From the NCBI GenBank assembly GCA_041596215.1, contig JBFHIZ010000005.1, positions 16,782 to 80,781 on the forward strand: a stretch of DNA of 64,000 nucleotides. The letters run 5' to 3'. Below are positions 15,643-25,249 of this stretch, piece by piece; position 1 is the first letter of the stretch, and each line of letters starts with the position of its first letter. The translations under genes were made by a program, and so were the position numbers. The stretch comes from JBFHIZ01 sp041596215 (GTDB lineage: Bacteria > Bacillota > Clostridia > Lachnospirales > Lachnospiraceae). Below the pieces are notes generated by a model that worked only from the letters and a program-made list of their open reading frames with translations, made no database searches and was not told the origin of the DNA.

Positions 15643-17706
15643 ATGGAACGTATTGAAAAAATAGGGAATGTCATATTGGATTACTCAAAATATAGTGGAA
15701 CAGATGCTTATACAGATGGAGCAGTAGAAGATGAGCTTCTTTCGATTGTAAAAAATCATCCAACGACGGAATTCACGTCGATTATTCAAGAAAAAGCAGA
15801 GTGGCCATTTTTATACCATCTTTCTTATTTACGCGAAAATACCGTAGAATGGTTACCAATAAAAGCAACGGATAAAGTGTTGGAAATTGGGAGCGGATGT
15901 GGAGCAATTACAGGAGCAATTTCAAAAAAATGTAAGGAAGTTACTTGCGTAGAATTATCAGAAAAACGAAGCTTAATTAATGCATATCGAAATAAGGAGC
16001 AAAAGAATATTACCATTAAATTAGGTAATTTTACAGATGTTGAAACAGAGTTAGATCATGATTATGACTATATTTTATTGATTGGGGTATTTGAATATGC
16101 GGTAAGTTATATGGGGACCGATACGCCTTACGAAGATTTTTTGAAAATCATGAAAAAGCATTTGCATGTGGATGGACGCATGGTAATTGCAATTGAAAAT
16201 AAGTTTGGATTGAAATACTGGGCTGGTTGTCGAGAAGACCATTTAGGTACGTTTTTTTCTGGACTTGAAGATTATCGAAGTGAAGATTATGTACGTACGT
16301 TTACGAAACCAGGACTTGAAAAACTCTTTCATAAAGCTGAAATGAAGGAATACTCATTTTATTATCCTTATCCCGATTACAAATTTGCAGCAAGTATATA
16401 TTCGGATGAGTATTTGCCAAAGGAAGGCGAATTAACACAAAATCTAAGAAATTTTGACCGAAATCGCATGCAATTATTTGATGAATCGAAGGTGTATTCC
16501 TCAATTATTAAGGATGGACTTTTTCCAGAATTTAGTAATTCGTTTATGGTAATTTTAGGAAAACCGTTATATACAAAATATGTAAAGTATGCAAATGAAA
16601 GAGAGGAACGCTTTCGGATTTCTACGCGAATTATGCAGACAGAAGCGGGCGATTTATTTGTTGAAAAGGTTCCACTAACGGAAAGTGCGAAAATTCATAT
16701 TCACTCGATTAAGAATTCTTATGATAAATTGATAAAACGATATCAAGGTAGTGAATTACAGTGGAATTTATGTGAAGAGTCAGAGCAGGGTATTTATTTT
16801 GAATTTTTACATGGAGAAACTTTAGAACAGAAATTAGATGATTGCTTACTCCGAGATGATTTCAAAGGATTTCAATTGTTATTAAATGAATATATGAAAC
16901 GGGTGGAATATAATAAAGAGATTCCTGTTTCCGATTATGACTTGATTTTTTCCAATATTATTATTGGAGATATCTGGACGGTGATAGATTATGAATGGAC
17001 CTTTGACAAAATAACACCTGTTACTGAAATTGCATATCGAGCATGCTATTACTATGTTTCATCGGGAGGAATACGCAATAAGTTAAAACTGGACTTAATA
17101 AGAAAGCATATTGGCATTTCGGAAGAAGAAGCAAATCGCATCATTGAGGAGGATAATGAATTTCAACAGTATGTGCTAGGGAAACAGATGTTGCTTGGTA
17201 AATTAAGAGAGACGATTGGACATCAGGTAATTCATCCAATTCGATTAATAAATTGTGCGAAAGACTCAGGGGATAAAAATAGAGTACAGGTGTACTTTGA
17301 TTATGGAGAAGGGGCAAAGGAAGAGGACTCTTATTTTGTATCGGAAGCATTTCAATCGATTACAGAGGTAGAAGTATCTGTAAAAATGCCAAGGGATGTA
17401 AAGTATTTACGAATTGACCCTTGTATGGATAGCTGTTTTGTAGAAATTGTAAAAGTATGGTGGAATGAAAAAGAAGTTACCTTCGATCGAAGAGGGGAAT
17501 GTATTACCAATGGAATAAAGCTAAAGAAAAGAATATATATATTTGAAACGACGGACCCGAATATTAATTTTAATGTAGAAATATTGGATTGGAAAAGGGA
17601 AAATACGTTTCGAGTACAAATGCGTGTAAGTAGAATCCATCCTAATATGGCAAGTAAATTCAGGAAAAAAACATGGAAAGACTATTTGAGGAGAAAAAAT
17701 GGATAA
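15643..17706 (+). CDS. Fused methyltransferase and kinase-like protein, possible polymer chain-capping enzyme
   Basis: A 687-residue protein in three parts. Residues about 50-230 are a class I SAM methyltransferase (VLEIGSGCGAITG at 79-91, acidic VELSE after strand 2). Residues about 320-470 look like an APH/protein-kinase fold: Lys342 in FVEKVPL, hinge EFLHGETL, DYDLIFSN with Asp433 and Asn438, and VIDYEW with Asp449 as metal ligand. Residues about 520-670 are beta-rich with LRIDPCMDSCFVEI, a domain type also seen in large wall glycosyltransferases. WbdD of E. coli O9a has the same methyltransferase-plus-kinase order and caps O-antigen for Wzt. A similar role here is inference, supported by position directly after Wzt. 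The next gene overlaps by 8 bases. Confidence 0.7.
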   Translation: MERIEKIGNVILDYSKYSGTDAYTDGAVEDELLSIVKNHPTTEFTSIIQEKAEWPFLYHLSYLRENTVEWLPIKATDKVLEIGSGCGAITGAISKKCKEVTCVELSEKRSLINAYRNKEQKNITIKLGNFTDVETELDHDYDYILLIGVFEYAVSYMGTDTPYEDFLKIMKKHLHVDGRMVIAIENKFGLKYWAGCREDHLGTFFSGLEDYRSEDYVRTFTKPGLEKLFHKAEMKEYSFYYPYPDYKFAASIYSDEYLPKEGELTQNLRNFDRNRMQLFDESKVYSSIIKDGLFPEFSNSFMVILGKPLYTKYVKYANEREERFRISTRIMQTEAGDLFVEKVPLTESAKIHIHSIKNSYDKLIKRYQGSELQWNLCEESEQGIYFEFLHGETLEQKLDDCLLRDDFKGFQLLLNEYMKRVEYNKEIPVSDYDLIFSNIIIGDIWTVIDYEWTFDKITPVTEIAYRACYYYVSSGGIRNKLKLDLIRKHIGISEEEANRIIEEDNEFQQYVLGKQMLLGKLRETIGHQVIHPIRLINCAKDSGDKNRVQVYFDYGEGAKEEDSYFVSEAFQSITEVEVSVKMPRDVKYLRIDPCMDSCFVEIVKVWWNEKEVTFDRRGECITNGIKLKKRIYIFETTDPNINFNVEILDWKRENTFRVQMRVSRIHPNMASKFRKKTWKDYLRRKNG

Positions 17707-19630
17707 TCAAAGAATGGCTAAAATGGCATATGATTTAGCAAATTCCTATCGAAAAATTGAATCTTTAGAACATTCATTGAATAAGATTAAGAAAAGTCCG
17801 TTTTGGACAATTAGTAAGCCATTTCGTGTGATAGCGCATAAAATGATGAGAATTGCTTCGTTAATAAAACAATATGGATCAGTTCGTGGTTTTGCAAGAA
17901 AAGTTAAAAGCAAGATACATGAAAAAAAAATTGCGAAATGTTTTGGGACAAATAGTTTTCCAGATGCCAGGAGAAGAGAAAAAGAAGAAACGGAAACCTT
18001 TTCAAAGGATATTAAATTTAGTATTTTAGTTCCGATTTATAATACACCTAAGAAATATTTATTAGAGATGTTAGATTCTGTCTGTACACAGACTTATCAA
18101 AAATGGGAATTGTGTTTAGCAGATGGTTCGGATGGAACACATGAATATGTTGGAGAAATTTGTCAAGCTTACGCAAATAAAGATACACGTGTTATTTATA
18201 AAAAATTGCAAACAAACGAAGGGATATCAGGGAATACCAATCAATGTTTACAAATGGCAACTGGTGAATACATTGGATTGTTTGATCATGACGATATCCT
18301 TCATCCTTCGGTATTATATGAATATAGGAAAGAAATAGATGCAAGTAATGCGGATTATATTTATTGTGATGAGGCTACGTTTGTACATGGAAATATTAAT
18401 CGAATGGTAACGCTTCATTTTAAATCGGATTATGCACAAGACACGCTTCGTGCAAATAATTATATTTGTCATTTTAGTGTGTTTTCAAAAGCATTACTTC
18501 AAGGTACAACGATTTTTCGAACAGAGTTTGACGGAAGCCAGGACCATGATATGATTCTTCGACTTACTTCTAAGGCAAAAAAAGTTGCGCATATTCCTAA
18601 GATTTTATATTATTGGAGATCACATAAAGGAAGTGTAGCTTCTGGAATTGGTGCAAAAACATATGCGATTGATGCAGCAAAAAGAGCAATTGCAGATCAT
18701 TTAGAAACAAATGGATTTCGAGATTTTGAAATTGAAAGTTCCATTGCTTGTGAAACCATATTTCGAATTCGATATCCACTTTATGAAAGACCTAAGATTT
18801 CGATTATTATACCAAATATGGAACATATCGTGGATTTGCGTAGATGTGTTTCTTCGATACTGAAAAAAAGCACCTATGATAATTTTGAAATCTTGATTGT
18901 AGAGAATAATAGTACTTCAGAAGAAATAAGAGCATATTATGATTTGCTTTCGAAAGATAATAGAATTCGGATTCTTTTTTATGAAGGAGAATTTAACTAT
19001 GCAAAAATTAATAATTTTGGAGTAAAAGAAGCTTCTGGAGAATATGTGCTATTATTAAATAATGATACGGAAGTGATTTCTGTTAATTGGATGGAAGAAT
19101 TACTAATGTATGCAGTGAGAGCAGATGTCGGAGCGGTTGGTGCAAAACTTTATTATGAAAATCAAACCATACAACATGCAGGCGTTGTGATTGGATTAGG
19201 TGCGCATCATACCGCTGGCCATACGCATTATGGTGTAGGGAAAGAAAATGTTGGATATATGGGAAAATTATACTATGCACAAAATGTGACGGCGGTAACA
19301 GGCGCTTGTCTTATGGTTAAAAAATCCTTGTATCAAAAAATAAATGGACTCGATGAAACGTTTGCCATTGCATTAAATGATGTGGATTTTTGTTTGCGTC
19401 TACAAGCAGAAGGATATGTCAATATTTTTAATCCGTATTGTGAATTGTATCATTATGAATCAATTTCAAGAGGGCTTGATGATCAAGGGGATAAAGCCAA
19501 ACGTTACGATGAAGAAGCACAAAGATTTCGTGAAAAATGGGCAAAGGAATTAGAAAAAGGAGACCGATATTATAATCCGAATTTTTCTTTAGAACGAAGT
19601 GATTATTATATTGAATATAAGAAGCAATAA
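17699..19630 (+). CDS. Tandem GT2 glycosyltransferase (two catalytic domains)
   Basis: A 643-residue protein starting at ATG 17699 behind GAGGAG. After an N-terminal helical part with SLEHSLNKIKKSPFWTISKPF, seen in many wall-polymer transferases, come two GT-A domains. The first has FSILVPIYNT and LFDHDDILHP (about residues 105-330). The second has ISIIIPNMEH, LLLNNDTEVI and ALNDVDFCLRLQAEGY (about 365-600). Both keep Asp-x-Asp-type metal sites. Two-domain GT2 proteins often build a repeating disaccridic unit, here probably including rhamnose since rfb genes share the operon. Confidence 0.85.
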   Translation: MDNQRMAKMAYDLANSYRKIESLEHSLNKIKKSPFWTISKPFRVIAHKMMRIASLIKQYGSVRGFARKVKSKIHEKKIAKCFGTNSFPDARRREKEETETFSKDIKFSILVPIYNTPKKYLLEMLDSVCTQTYQKWELCLADGSDGTHEYVGEICQAYANKDTRVIYKKLQTNEGISGNTNQCLQMATGEYIGLFDHDDILHPSVLYEYRKEIDASNADYIYCDEATFVHGNINRMVTLHFKSDYAQDTLRANNYICHFSVFSKALLQGTTIFRTEFDGSQDHDMILRLTSKAKKVAHIPKILYYWRSHKGSVASGIGAKTYAIDAAKRAIADHLETNGFRDFEIESSIACETIFRIRYPLYERPKISIIIPNMEHIVDLRRCVSSILKKSTYDNFEILIVENNSTSEEIRAYYDLLSKDNRIRILFYEGEFNYAKINNFGVKEASGEYVLLLNNDTEVISVNWMEELLMYAVRADVGAVGAKLYYENQTIQHAGVVIGLGAHHTAGHTHYGVGKENVGYMGKLYYAQNVTAVTGACLMVKKSLYQKINGLDETFAIALNDVDFCLRLQAEGYVNIFNPYCELYHYESISRGLDDQGDKAKRYDEEAQRFREKWAKELEKGDRYYNPNFSLERSDYYIEYKKQ

Positions 19631-19648
19631 ATGATAGGAGGAAATAAA

Positions 19649-21376
19649 ATGAATTATAAAGAACAATATGATTTTTGGTTAGAGGATTCTTATTTTGACC
19701 AAGATACAAAAAAGGAATTGCTAGAAATTGCAATGGATGAAAAAGAAAAAGAAGATCGTTTTTATAAAGATTTGGATTTTGGAACTGGTGGACTTCGTGG
19801 AGTTATAGGAGCGGGTACAAATCGAATGAATCTTTATACGGTTCGTAAGGCAACGCAAGGATTAGCTAATTATATTAGCAAACAAGGTGGAAAAGAAAAA
19901 GGAATAGCGATTGCATACGATTCTAGAAATATGTCACCAGAGTTTGCAGACGAAGCTGCTCTTTGCATGGCAGCGAATGGAATAAAAGCCTATGTATTTG
20001 AATCGTTACGTCCTACACCAGAACTCTCTTTTGCAGTACGTAAATTAGGGTGTATATCAGGAATTGTAGTTACCGCAAGTCATAATCCACCAGAATACAA
20101 TGGATATAAGGTGTACTGGGAGGATGGTGCACAGATTACATCTCCAAAAGATGTGGAAGTGATTGAAGAAGTCCGAAACGTGACCAATTTTCATACTGTA
20201 AAAACAATGTCCAAAAAAGAGGCGATTACCAATGGATTATATGAGGTAATCGGGTCGGAAATAGATGATGCATATATGGTAGAACTAAAAAAACAAATAA
20301 TTCATCCAGAAATCATCAAAGAGATGGCGGATGATATTCGAATTGTATATACACCTTTTAATGGAACGGGGAATTTGCCAGTACGAAGAATTTTAAAAGA
20401 AATTGGTTATAAAAATGTATATGTCGTTCCGGAACAAGAAATGCCAGATCCGAAATTTACTACACTTGCATATCCAAATCCAGAAGATCCAGCTGCATTT
20501 ACTTATGCATTAAAGCTTGCAAAAGAAAAACAGGCAGATATTGTTTTGGCAACAGATCCCGATGCGGATCGGTTAGGTGTATATGCATTTGATACCAGAA
20601 CAAAGGAATATATTCCTTTTACAGGGAATATGTCAGGTATGTTAATTGCAGAATATATTATGAGAGAACGGAAAGCAACAAATACGATGCCAGAAAATCC
20701 AGCGCTTGTAAAAACAATTGTCACGACCAATTTAGCAGAAGAATTAGCAAAAGACTATGATGTGCATATAGTGGAAGTGTTAACTGGATTTAAATATATT
20801 GGAGAACAAATTAAATTATTTGAAGAAAATAAAACATATCATTATGTATTTGGTTTGGAAGAAAGTTATGGTTGTCTTGCAGGAACACATGCAAGAGATA
20901 AAGATGCGGTAGTGGCGGTTATGTGTCTATGTGAAGTGGCTGCATATTGTAAAAAACATGATATGACACTTTGGGATGCCATGTTGAATTTATATAAGAA
21001 ATATGGGTATTTTAAAGAAGATTTATATACGATTACCTTGAAAGGAATGGATGGAACAAAACAGATAGAAGCAATTATGAATGGTCTTCGAGAAAATCCA
21101 CCAGAAGCATTTGGGGAATTAAAAGTATTGCAGTTTAAAGATTATCAAAATGGAAAAGTGATGGATTTGGAGACAAAAGAGATTTCAAGTACGGGGTTAC
21201 CAAAGTCTAATGTACTATATTTTGAATTGTCAAATCATTCTTGGTGTTGTGCAAGACCATCCGGAACAGAACCTAAAATTAAGTTCTATACTGGGGTAAA
21301 AGGTGAAAATCTTGAAGATGCCGCTAAGAAAAATGAAGCATTAAAAGAAGCATTGAAAGAGAAATTAGAAGTATAA
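19649..21376 (+). CDS. Phosphoglucomutase/phosphomannomutase (alpha-D-phosphohexomutase)
   Basis: I start at ATG 19649 because GATAGGAGG lies between it and an earlier in-frame ATG at 19631. The 575-residue enzyme interconverts glucose-6-phosphate and glucose-1-phosphate. It shows the phosphoserine loop TASHNPPEYNGYKVYW, the metal loop DPDADRLG, the sugar-binding GLEESYG and the phosphate-binding RPSGTEPKIKFY, all in the order and spacing of PgcA-type mutases. It sits between glycosyltransferase genes and would supply glucose-1-phosphate to RfbA. Confidence 0.9.
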   Translation: MNYKEQYDFWLEDSYFDQDTKKELLEIAMDEKEKEDRFYKDLDFGTGGLRGVIGAGTNRMNLYTVRKATQGLANYISKQGGKEKGIAIAYDSRNMSPEFADEAALCMAANGIKAYVFESLRPTPELSFAVRKLGCISGIVVTASHNPPEYNGYKVYWEDGAQITSPKDVEVIEEVRNVTNFHTVKTMSKKEAITNGLYEVIGSEIDDAYMVELKKQIIHPEIIKEMADDIRIVYTPFNGTGNLPVRRILKEIGYKNVYVVPEQEMPDPKFTTLAYPNPEDPAAFTYALKLAKEKQADIVLATDPDADRLGVYAFDTRTKEYIPFTGNMSGMLIAEYIMRERKATNTMPENPALVKTIVTTNLAEELAKDYDVHIVEVLTGFKYIGEQIKLFEENKTYHYVFGLEESYGCLAGTHARDKDAVVAVMCLCEVAAYCKKHDMTLWDAMLNLYKKYGYFKEDLYTITLKGMDGTKQIEAIMNGLRENPPEAFGELKVLQFKDYQNGKVMDLETKEISSTGLPKSNVLYFELSNHSWCCARPSGTEPKIKFYTGVKGENLEDAAKKNEALKEALKEKLEV

Positions 21377-21453
21377 ATCATACATAAAAATCATAGAGAA
21401 GAAACGTATAAAAACATAACGATTTGAAAATATCGCTAGAAAGGAAGGGCAAG

Positions 21454-22764
21454 ATGTACGATGCAAAAAGAGGAACCAATTTTCTTAGAAGAAATGGATT
21501 AAAACAAACATTTTTTTCATACCTTGAAAAAAAACAAAATGCAAAAAACGCAAAATATATATATAAAGTGCCAGATATTTGTGAAAGAGCTGCACAAGCA
21601 AGAAGAAAATTTTCGCATTCTATTTTGTTTAGTATTCTTGTCCCTGCTTATGAAACGAAAGAATCTTATTTTAAAGAAATGGTGGATTCTTGTATCAAAC
21701 AATCCTATCAAAATTGGGAATTGATTATTGCAGATGCCTCCAAAAGTGATGTTGTAGAAAATTTGGTTGAACTTCAACAGGATAAAAGAATAAACTATAT
21801 ACGAGTAAAGACAAATGGTGGAATTTCTGATAACACGAATATTGCATTAAAAAAAGCAACGGGGGATTATGTGTGTCTTTTAGACCATGATGATTTATTA
21901 ACTCCGGATGCATTATATGAAATGGCTTTAAAATTGGAAGAAAATCCTTATCAATTTGTGTACTCGGATGAAGATAAATGCGATGAAAGTGGTAACAGAT
22001 ATTTTGAACCACATTTCAAAAAGGAATTCAATTTTGATTTGTTTTTATCAAACAATTATATTTGCCATTTTGTGGCAATAAAAAGAGAACTGTTAGAAGA
22101 CAATGCTTTTCGCTCCGAATTTGATGGGGCACAAGATTTTGATTGCTTTTTAAGAGTATTAGAAAAAATTAAAAAAGATAAGAAAAAAGATTGGCAAGAT
22201 GCGGTAGGGCATATATCCAAGGTATTATATCATTGGAGATGCCACAGTGGCTCCACGGCAGCAAATCCAAATAGTAAGATGTATGCGTATGAAGCAGGAA
22301 GAAAAGCAGTCGAAGATTACTTTCGAAGAAATGATATGAAGGTAGAAGTAAAGCATGGCAGACATTTAGGATTTTATCGAATCAAATACTTGCCTTCTCT
22401 ATTTGAAGCAAGAAAAGATATTGGAGCTGTGGGGAATTTTATATACAAAAAAAACAAAGTGGTTTCTGGGCCAATTGATGAAAAAACAGGACAATGTATT
22501 TATCTAGGTCTCCGGAGACATTTTAGTGGATATATGAACCAAGGGAATTGTATGCAAGAGGTAGACGCTTTAGATGTTCGAAATATGAAGGTTCGTGATG
22601 AGTGTAAGTATTTATTAGAAGAAGTGATAAAAGAATTTCCGAAAGCTAAGCAGTCGAAAATTTATTCGGACCCAATATTAACTAGAAATGTAAGTATTGC
22701 CTATTCAAAAAAAATACGTGAAAAAGGTTATCAGTTACTTTTTGATCCGTACTTTAAAAAGTAG
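21454..22764 (+). CDS. GT2 glycosyltransferase with an extra C-terminal domain
   Basis: ATG 21454 is chosen for its GGAAGG site; a TTG 30 bases earlier is in frame but poor. The 436-residue protein has a GT-A domain with FSILVPAYETKESYF, LIIADAS, CLLDHDDLLTP and FDGAQDFDCFLR, closely like the first domain of the 17699 protein. Residues beyond about 330 (KDIGAVGNFIYKKNKVVSG onward) resemble the start of a second GT domain but lack its Asp-x-Asp centre, so this part may be a degenerate second domain. It belongs to the wall-polymer operon. Confidence 0.8.
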   Translation: MYDAKRGTNFLRRNGLKQTFFSYLEKKQNAKNAKYIYKVPDICERAAQARRKFSHSILFSILVPAYETKESYFKEMVDSCIKQSYQNWELIIADASKSDVVENLVELQQDKRINYIRVKTNGGISDNTNIALKKATGDYVCLLDHDDLLTPDALYEMALKLEENPYQFVYSDEDKCDESGNRYFEPHFKKEFNFDLFLSNNYICHFVAIKRELLEDNAFRSEFDGAQDFDCFLRVLEKIKKDKKKDWQDAVGHISKVLYHWRCHSGSTAANPNSKMYAYEAGRKAVEDYFRRNDMKVEVKHGRHLGFYRIKYLPSLFEARKDIGAVGNFIYKKNKVVSGPIDEKTGQCIYLGLRRHFSGYMNQGNCMQEVDALDVRNMKVRDECKYLLEEVIKEFPKAKQSKIYSDPILTRNVSIAYSKKIREKGYQLLFDPYFKK

Positions 22765-22777
22765 AAAGTGAGGAACA

Positions 22778-23743
22778 ATGAAGCGCACAACGATTGTTAT
22801 TCCAAATTATAATGGAATATCATTCCTGAAAGATTGTTTATCATCAATTATGGAACAAACAGAAGAGGAATATGATGTCATCATAGTAGATAATGGATCT
22901 TCCGATGGCTCCGTTTCTTATATCGAAACAAAGTATCCTGAAATTAAAAGTATTTCTTTAGAAACGAATACCGGATTTAGCAATGCAGTAAATGTTGGAA
23001 TGCAGGAGGCAAAAACTGCATATGTGATTTTACTTAACAACGATACCGTTGTGGATAAGGATTTTGTTCGTCAGTTAACAAATAGCATAGAAAAAGAAAC
23101 AACAATTTTCTCGGTATCGGCAAAAATGATAGAAATGAAACAAAAAGATAAACTTGATGGCGCTGGAGATTTATATTGTGCGCTTGGATGGGCATTTGCT
23201 AGAGGAAAGGGAAAATCGGTTGATCTTTATAGAAACGAAGAACGAATTTTTTCTGCTTGTGCAGGAGCTGCAATATATCGTTGTAGCATCTTAAAAGAAA
23301 TTGGATATTTTGATGTGGAACATTTTGCATATTTAGAAGATTTGGATTTGGGATACCGTGCACAAATATATGGATACCAAAACAAATACCAACCGAATGC
23401 AAAAGTATGGCATGCAGGCAGTGCCGTATCAGGTTCAAAGCATAATGCGTTTAAAGTACTATTATCCGCACAAAATAATGTGTATTTAATATATAAAAAT
23501 ATGCCAATAATACAATATCTTATTAACTTGCCATTACTATGGATTGGATTTTTTATAAAATGGATTTTTTTCGTTAACAAAAATTTGGGACGGGAATATA
23601 TATGTGGAACGGCCAAAGGACTCAAACTTAGTTTTTCAAAAAAAGGAAAAATTCATAAAGTACCATTTGAGTGGCGACATTTAAAAAATTATGTAAAAAT
23701 TCAGTTGCAGTTATGGAAAAATATTTTCTTGCGATTTTCCTAA
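22778..23743 (+). CDS. GT2 glycosyltransferase, rhamnosyltransferase-like
   Basis: A 321-residue transferase with TTIVIPNYNGISFLKDCLSS, VDNGSSDGS, LLNNDTVVD and the late acceptor-side YLEDLDLGYRAQIYGY. The pattern PNYNG plus NNDT plus LEDLDLGYR is that of WbbL/RgpB-like rhamnosyltransferases. The C-terminus (about 240-265) has an amphipathic or hydrophobic helix that probably lies on the membrane. It starts 13 bases after the preceding transferase gene. Confidence 0.85.
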   Translation: MKRTTIVIPNYNGISFLKDCLSSIMEQTEEEYDVIIVDNGSSDGSVSYIETKYPEIKSISLETNTGFSNAVNVGMQEAKTAYVILLNNDTVVDKDFVRQLTNSIEKETTIFSVSAKMIEMKQKDKLDGAGDLYCALGWAFARGKGKSVDLYRNEERIFSACAGAAIYRCSILKEIGYFDVEHFAYLEDLDLGYRAQIYGYQNKYQPNAKVWHAGSAVSGSKHNAFKVLLSAQNNVYLIYKNMPIIQYLINLPLLWIGFFIKWIFFVNKNLGREYICGTAKGLKLSFSKKGKIHKVPFEWRHLKNYVKIQLQLWKNIFLRFS

Positions 23744-23755
23744 AACGTGTAGATG

Positions 23756-23784
23756 TTGTTTTTTCATAAATAATAAGATAAAAT
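23756..23784 (+). promoter_or_regulatory. Predicted internal promoter before the initiating transferase
   Basis: TTGTTT (23756-23761), 17 bases, TAAAAT (23779-23784). It lies in the 85-base gap before the gene at 23829, the largest gap in the locus, and could give extra transcription of the last two genes. Confidence 0.45.
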
Positions 23785-23828
23785 AGGAAAGATATGACTA
23801 ATATCAACAAGAAGATAGAGGTGATCAT

Positions 23829-25238
23829 TTGATTAAAGATAATCAGAAACATTTTAATCGATTACATATTGTTATCGATGGGGTTGTAATCGGTTTGTCA
23901 TATGTATTTGCGTGGTATATTCGATTTATAAGTGGATTGATACGACAAGTGGAAGGGGCAGGCCCACCAGAACCAATGAAGTATTTTACTTTACTTTGGT
24001 TTATTATTCCGATATACTTAATTCTTTGCTCGATCTTTCACTTATATTCGCCAAAACGAGTTGCGGGAAGAAAGACGGAAATTGCAAATATTTTAGCAGT
24101 AAATACTACGGGTATGGCAGTGCTTATCGGTAGTTTATATCTTTTAAATCTCATGCATTATTCAAGAGCAACTTTTGGTTTGTTTTATGTGTTTTCCATT
24201 GTTTTTCAGATTATTACGAGAACTATGATTAAGAATTTTCTTCACATAATTCGGACAAAAGGAAAAAATGTGAAATATGTCTTGCTGGTAGGTTATTCTA
24301 GAGCAGCGGAAGAATATATTAATCGCATTTTATCTTACCCAGAATGGGGATATGTTGTGCGTGGAATTTTAGATGATAAAATAGAAGCTGGAACGCTTTA
24401 TCGAGGTGTGAAAGTGATTGGAAGAATTGATAATTTAGATGTGATTCTTCCAGATAATAAGTTGGATGAAATTGCAGTCACCTTAGCACTTCAAGAATAT
24501 GGAAGATTAGAAGAAATCGTCAATTTGTGTGAAAAATCTGGAATTCATACGAAATTTATACCGGATTATAATAGCGTGATCCCGAGCAGGCCATATACAG
24601 AAGATTTGCAGGGGTTACCCGTAATTAATATTCGACATGTACCATTAACCAATACGATGAACGCATTTTTCAAGCGACTTACGGATTTGGTAGGTTCTTT
24701 TATTGGAATTATTTTATCCTCGCCAGTATTACTGTTTTGTGCAATTGCAATTAAATGTACAAGTAAAGGACCGATTATTTTTTCGCAGGAAAGAGTGGGA
24801 TTACATAATAGGCCATATAAAATGTATAAGTTTCGTTCCATGGAAGAACAATGTGAGGAAAAGGAAAAAGGATGTTGGACAGTAAAAAATGATCCTCGTG
24901 TGACAAAGTTTGGGAAATTTATGAGACGAACTAGTTTGGATGAGTTACCACAACTATTCAATATTTTTATGGGTAAAATGAGTTTGGTTGGACCAAGACC
25001 AGAACGTCCTCAATTCGTTGAAAAATTTAAAGAAGAAATACCACGTTATATGATAAAGCATCAAGTTCGTCCAGGGTTAACTGGATGGGCACAGGTAAAT
25101 GGATATCGCGGAAATACATCAATTAAAAAAAGAATTGAATTTGATTTATATTATATCGAAAATTGGACATATGGATTTGACATTCGAATTATGTTTTTGA
25201 CAATTTTTAAAGGATTTATTAATAAAAACGCATATTAA
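23829..25238 (+). CDS. Polyprenyl-phosphate sugar-1-phosphate transferase (WbaP/CpsE family)
   Basis: A 469-residue membrane enzyme that starts a lipid-linked glycan by moving a sugar-1-phosphate from a nucleotide sugar to undecaprenyl phosphate. It begins at TTG 23829 after AGAGGTGATC. Four or five helices and a Rossmann-like domain (KYVLLVGYSRAAEEY) precede the catalytic part from about residue 275: KRLTDLVGSFIG, GPIIFSQERVG, YKFRSM, RRTSLDELPQL and LVGPRPERP, then the end motif RPGLTGWAQVNG. It is the likely first enzyme of the polymer made by this operon. Confidence 0.92.
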   Translation: MIKDNQKHFNRLHIVIDGVVIGLSYVFAWYIRFISGLIRQVEGAGPPEPMKYFTLLWFIIPIYLILCSIFHLYSPKRVAGRKTEIANILAVNTTGMAVLIGSLYLLNLMHYSRATFGLFYVFSIVFQIITRTMIKNFLHIIRTKGKNVKYVLLVGYSRAAEEYINRILSYPEWGYVVRGILDDKIEAGTLYRGVKVIGRIDNLDVILPDNKLDEIAVTLALQEYGRLEEIVNLCEKSGIHTKFIPDYNSVIPSRPYTEDLQGLPVINIRHVPLTNTMNAFFKRLTDLVGSFIGIILSSPVLLFCAIAIKCTSKGPIIFSQERVGLHNRPYKMYKFRSMEEQCEEKEKGCWTVKNDPRVTKFGKFMRRTSLDELPQLFNIFMGKMSLVGPRPERPQFVEKFKEEIPRYMIKHQVRPGLTGWAQVNGYRGNTSIKKRIEFDLYYIENWTYGFDIRIMFLTIFKGFINKNAY

Positions 25239-25249
25239 AGGAGAAGAAC

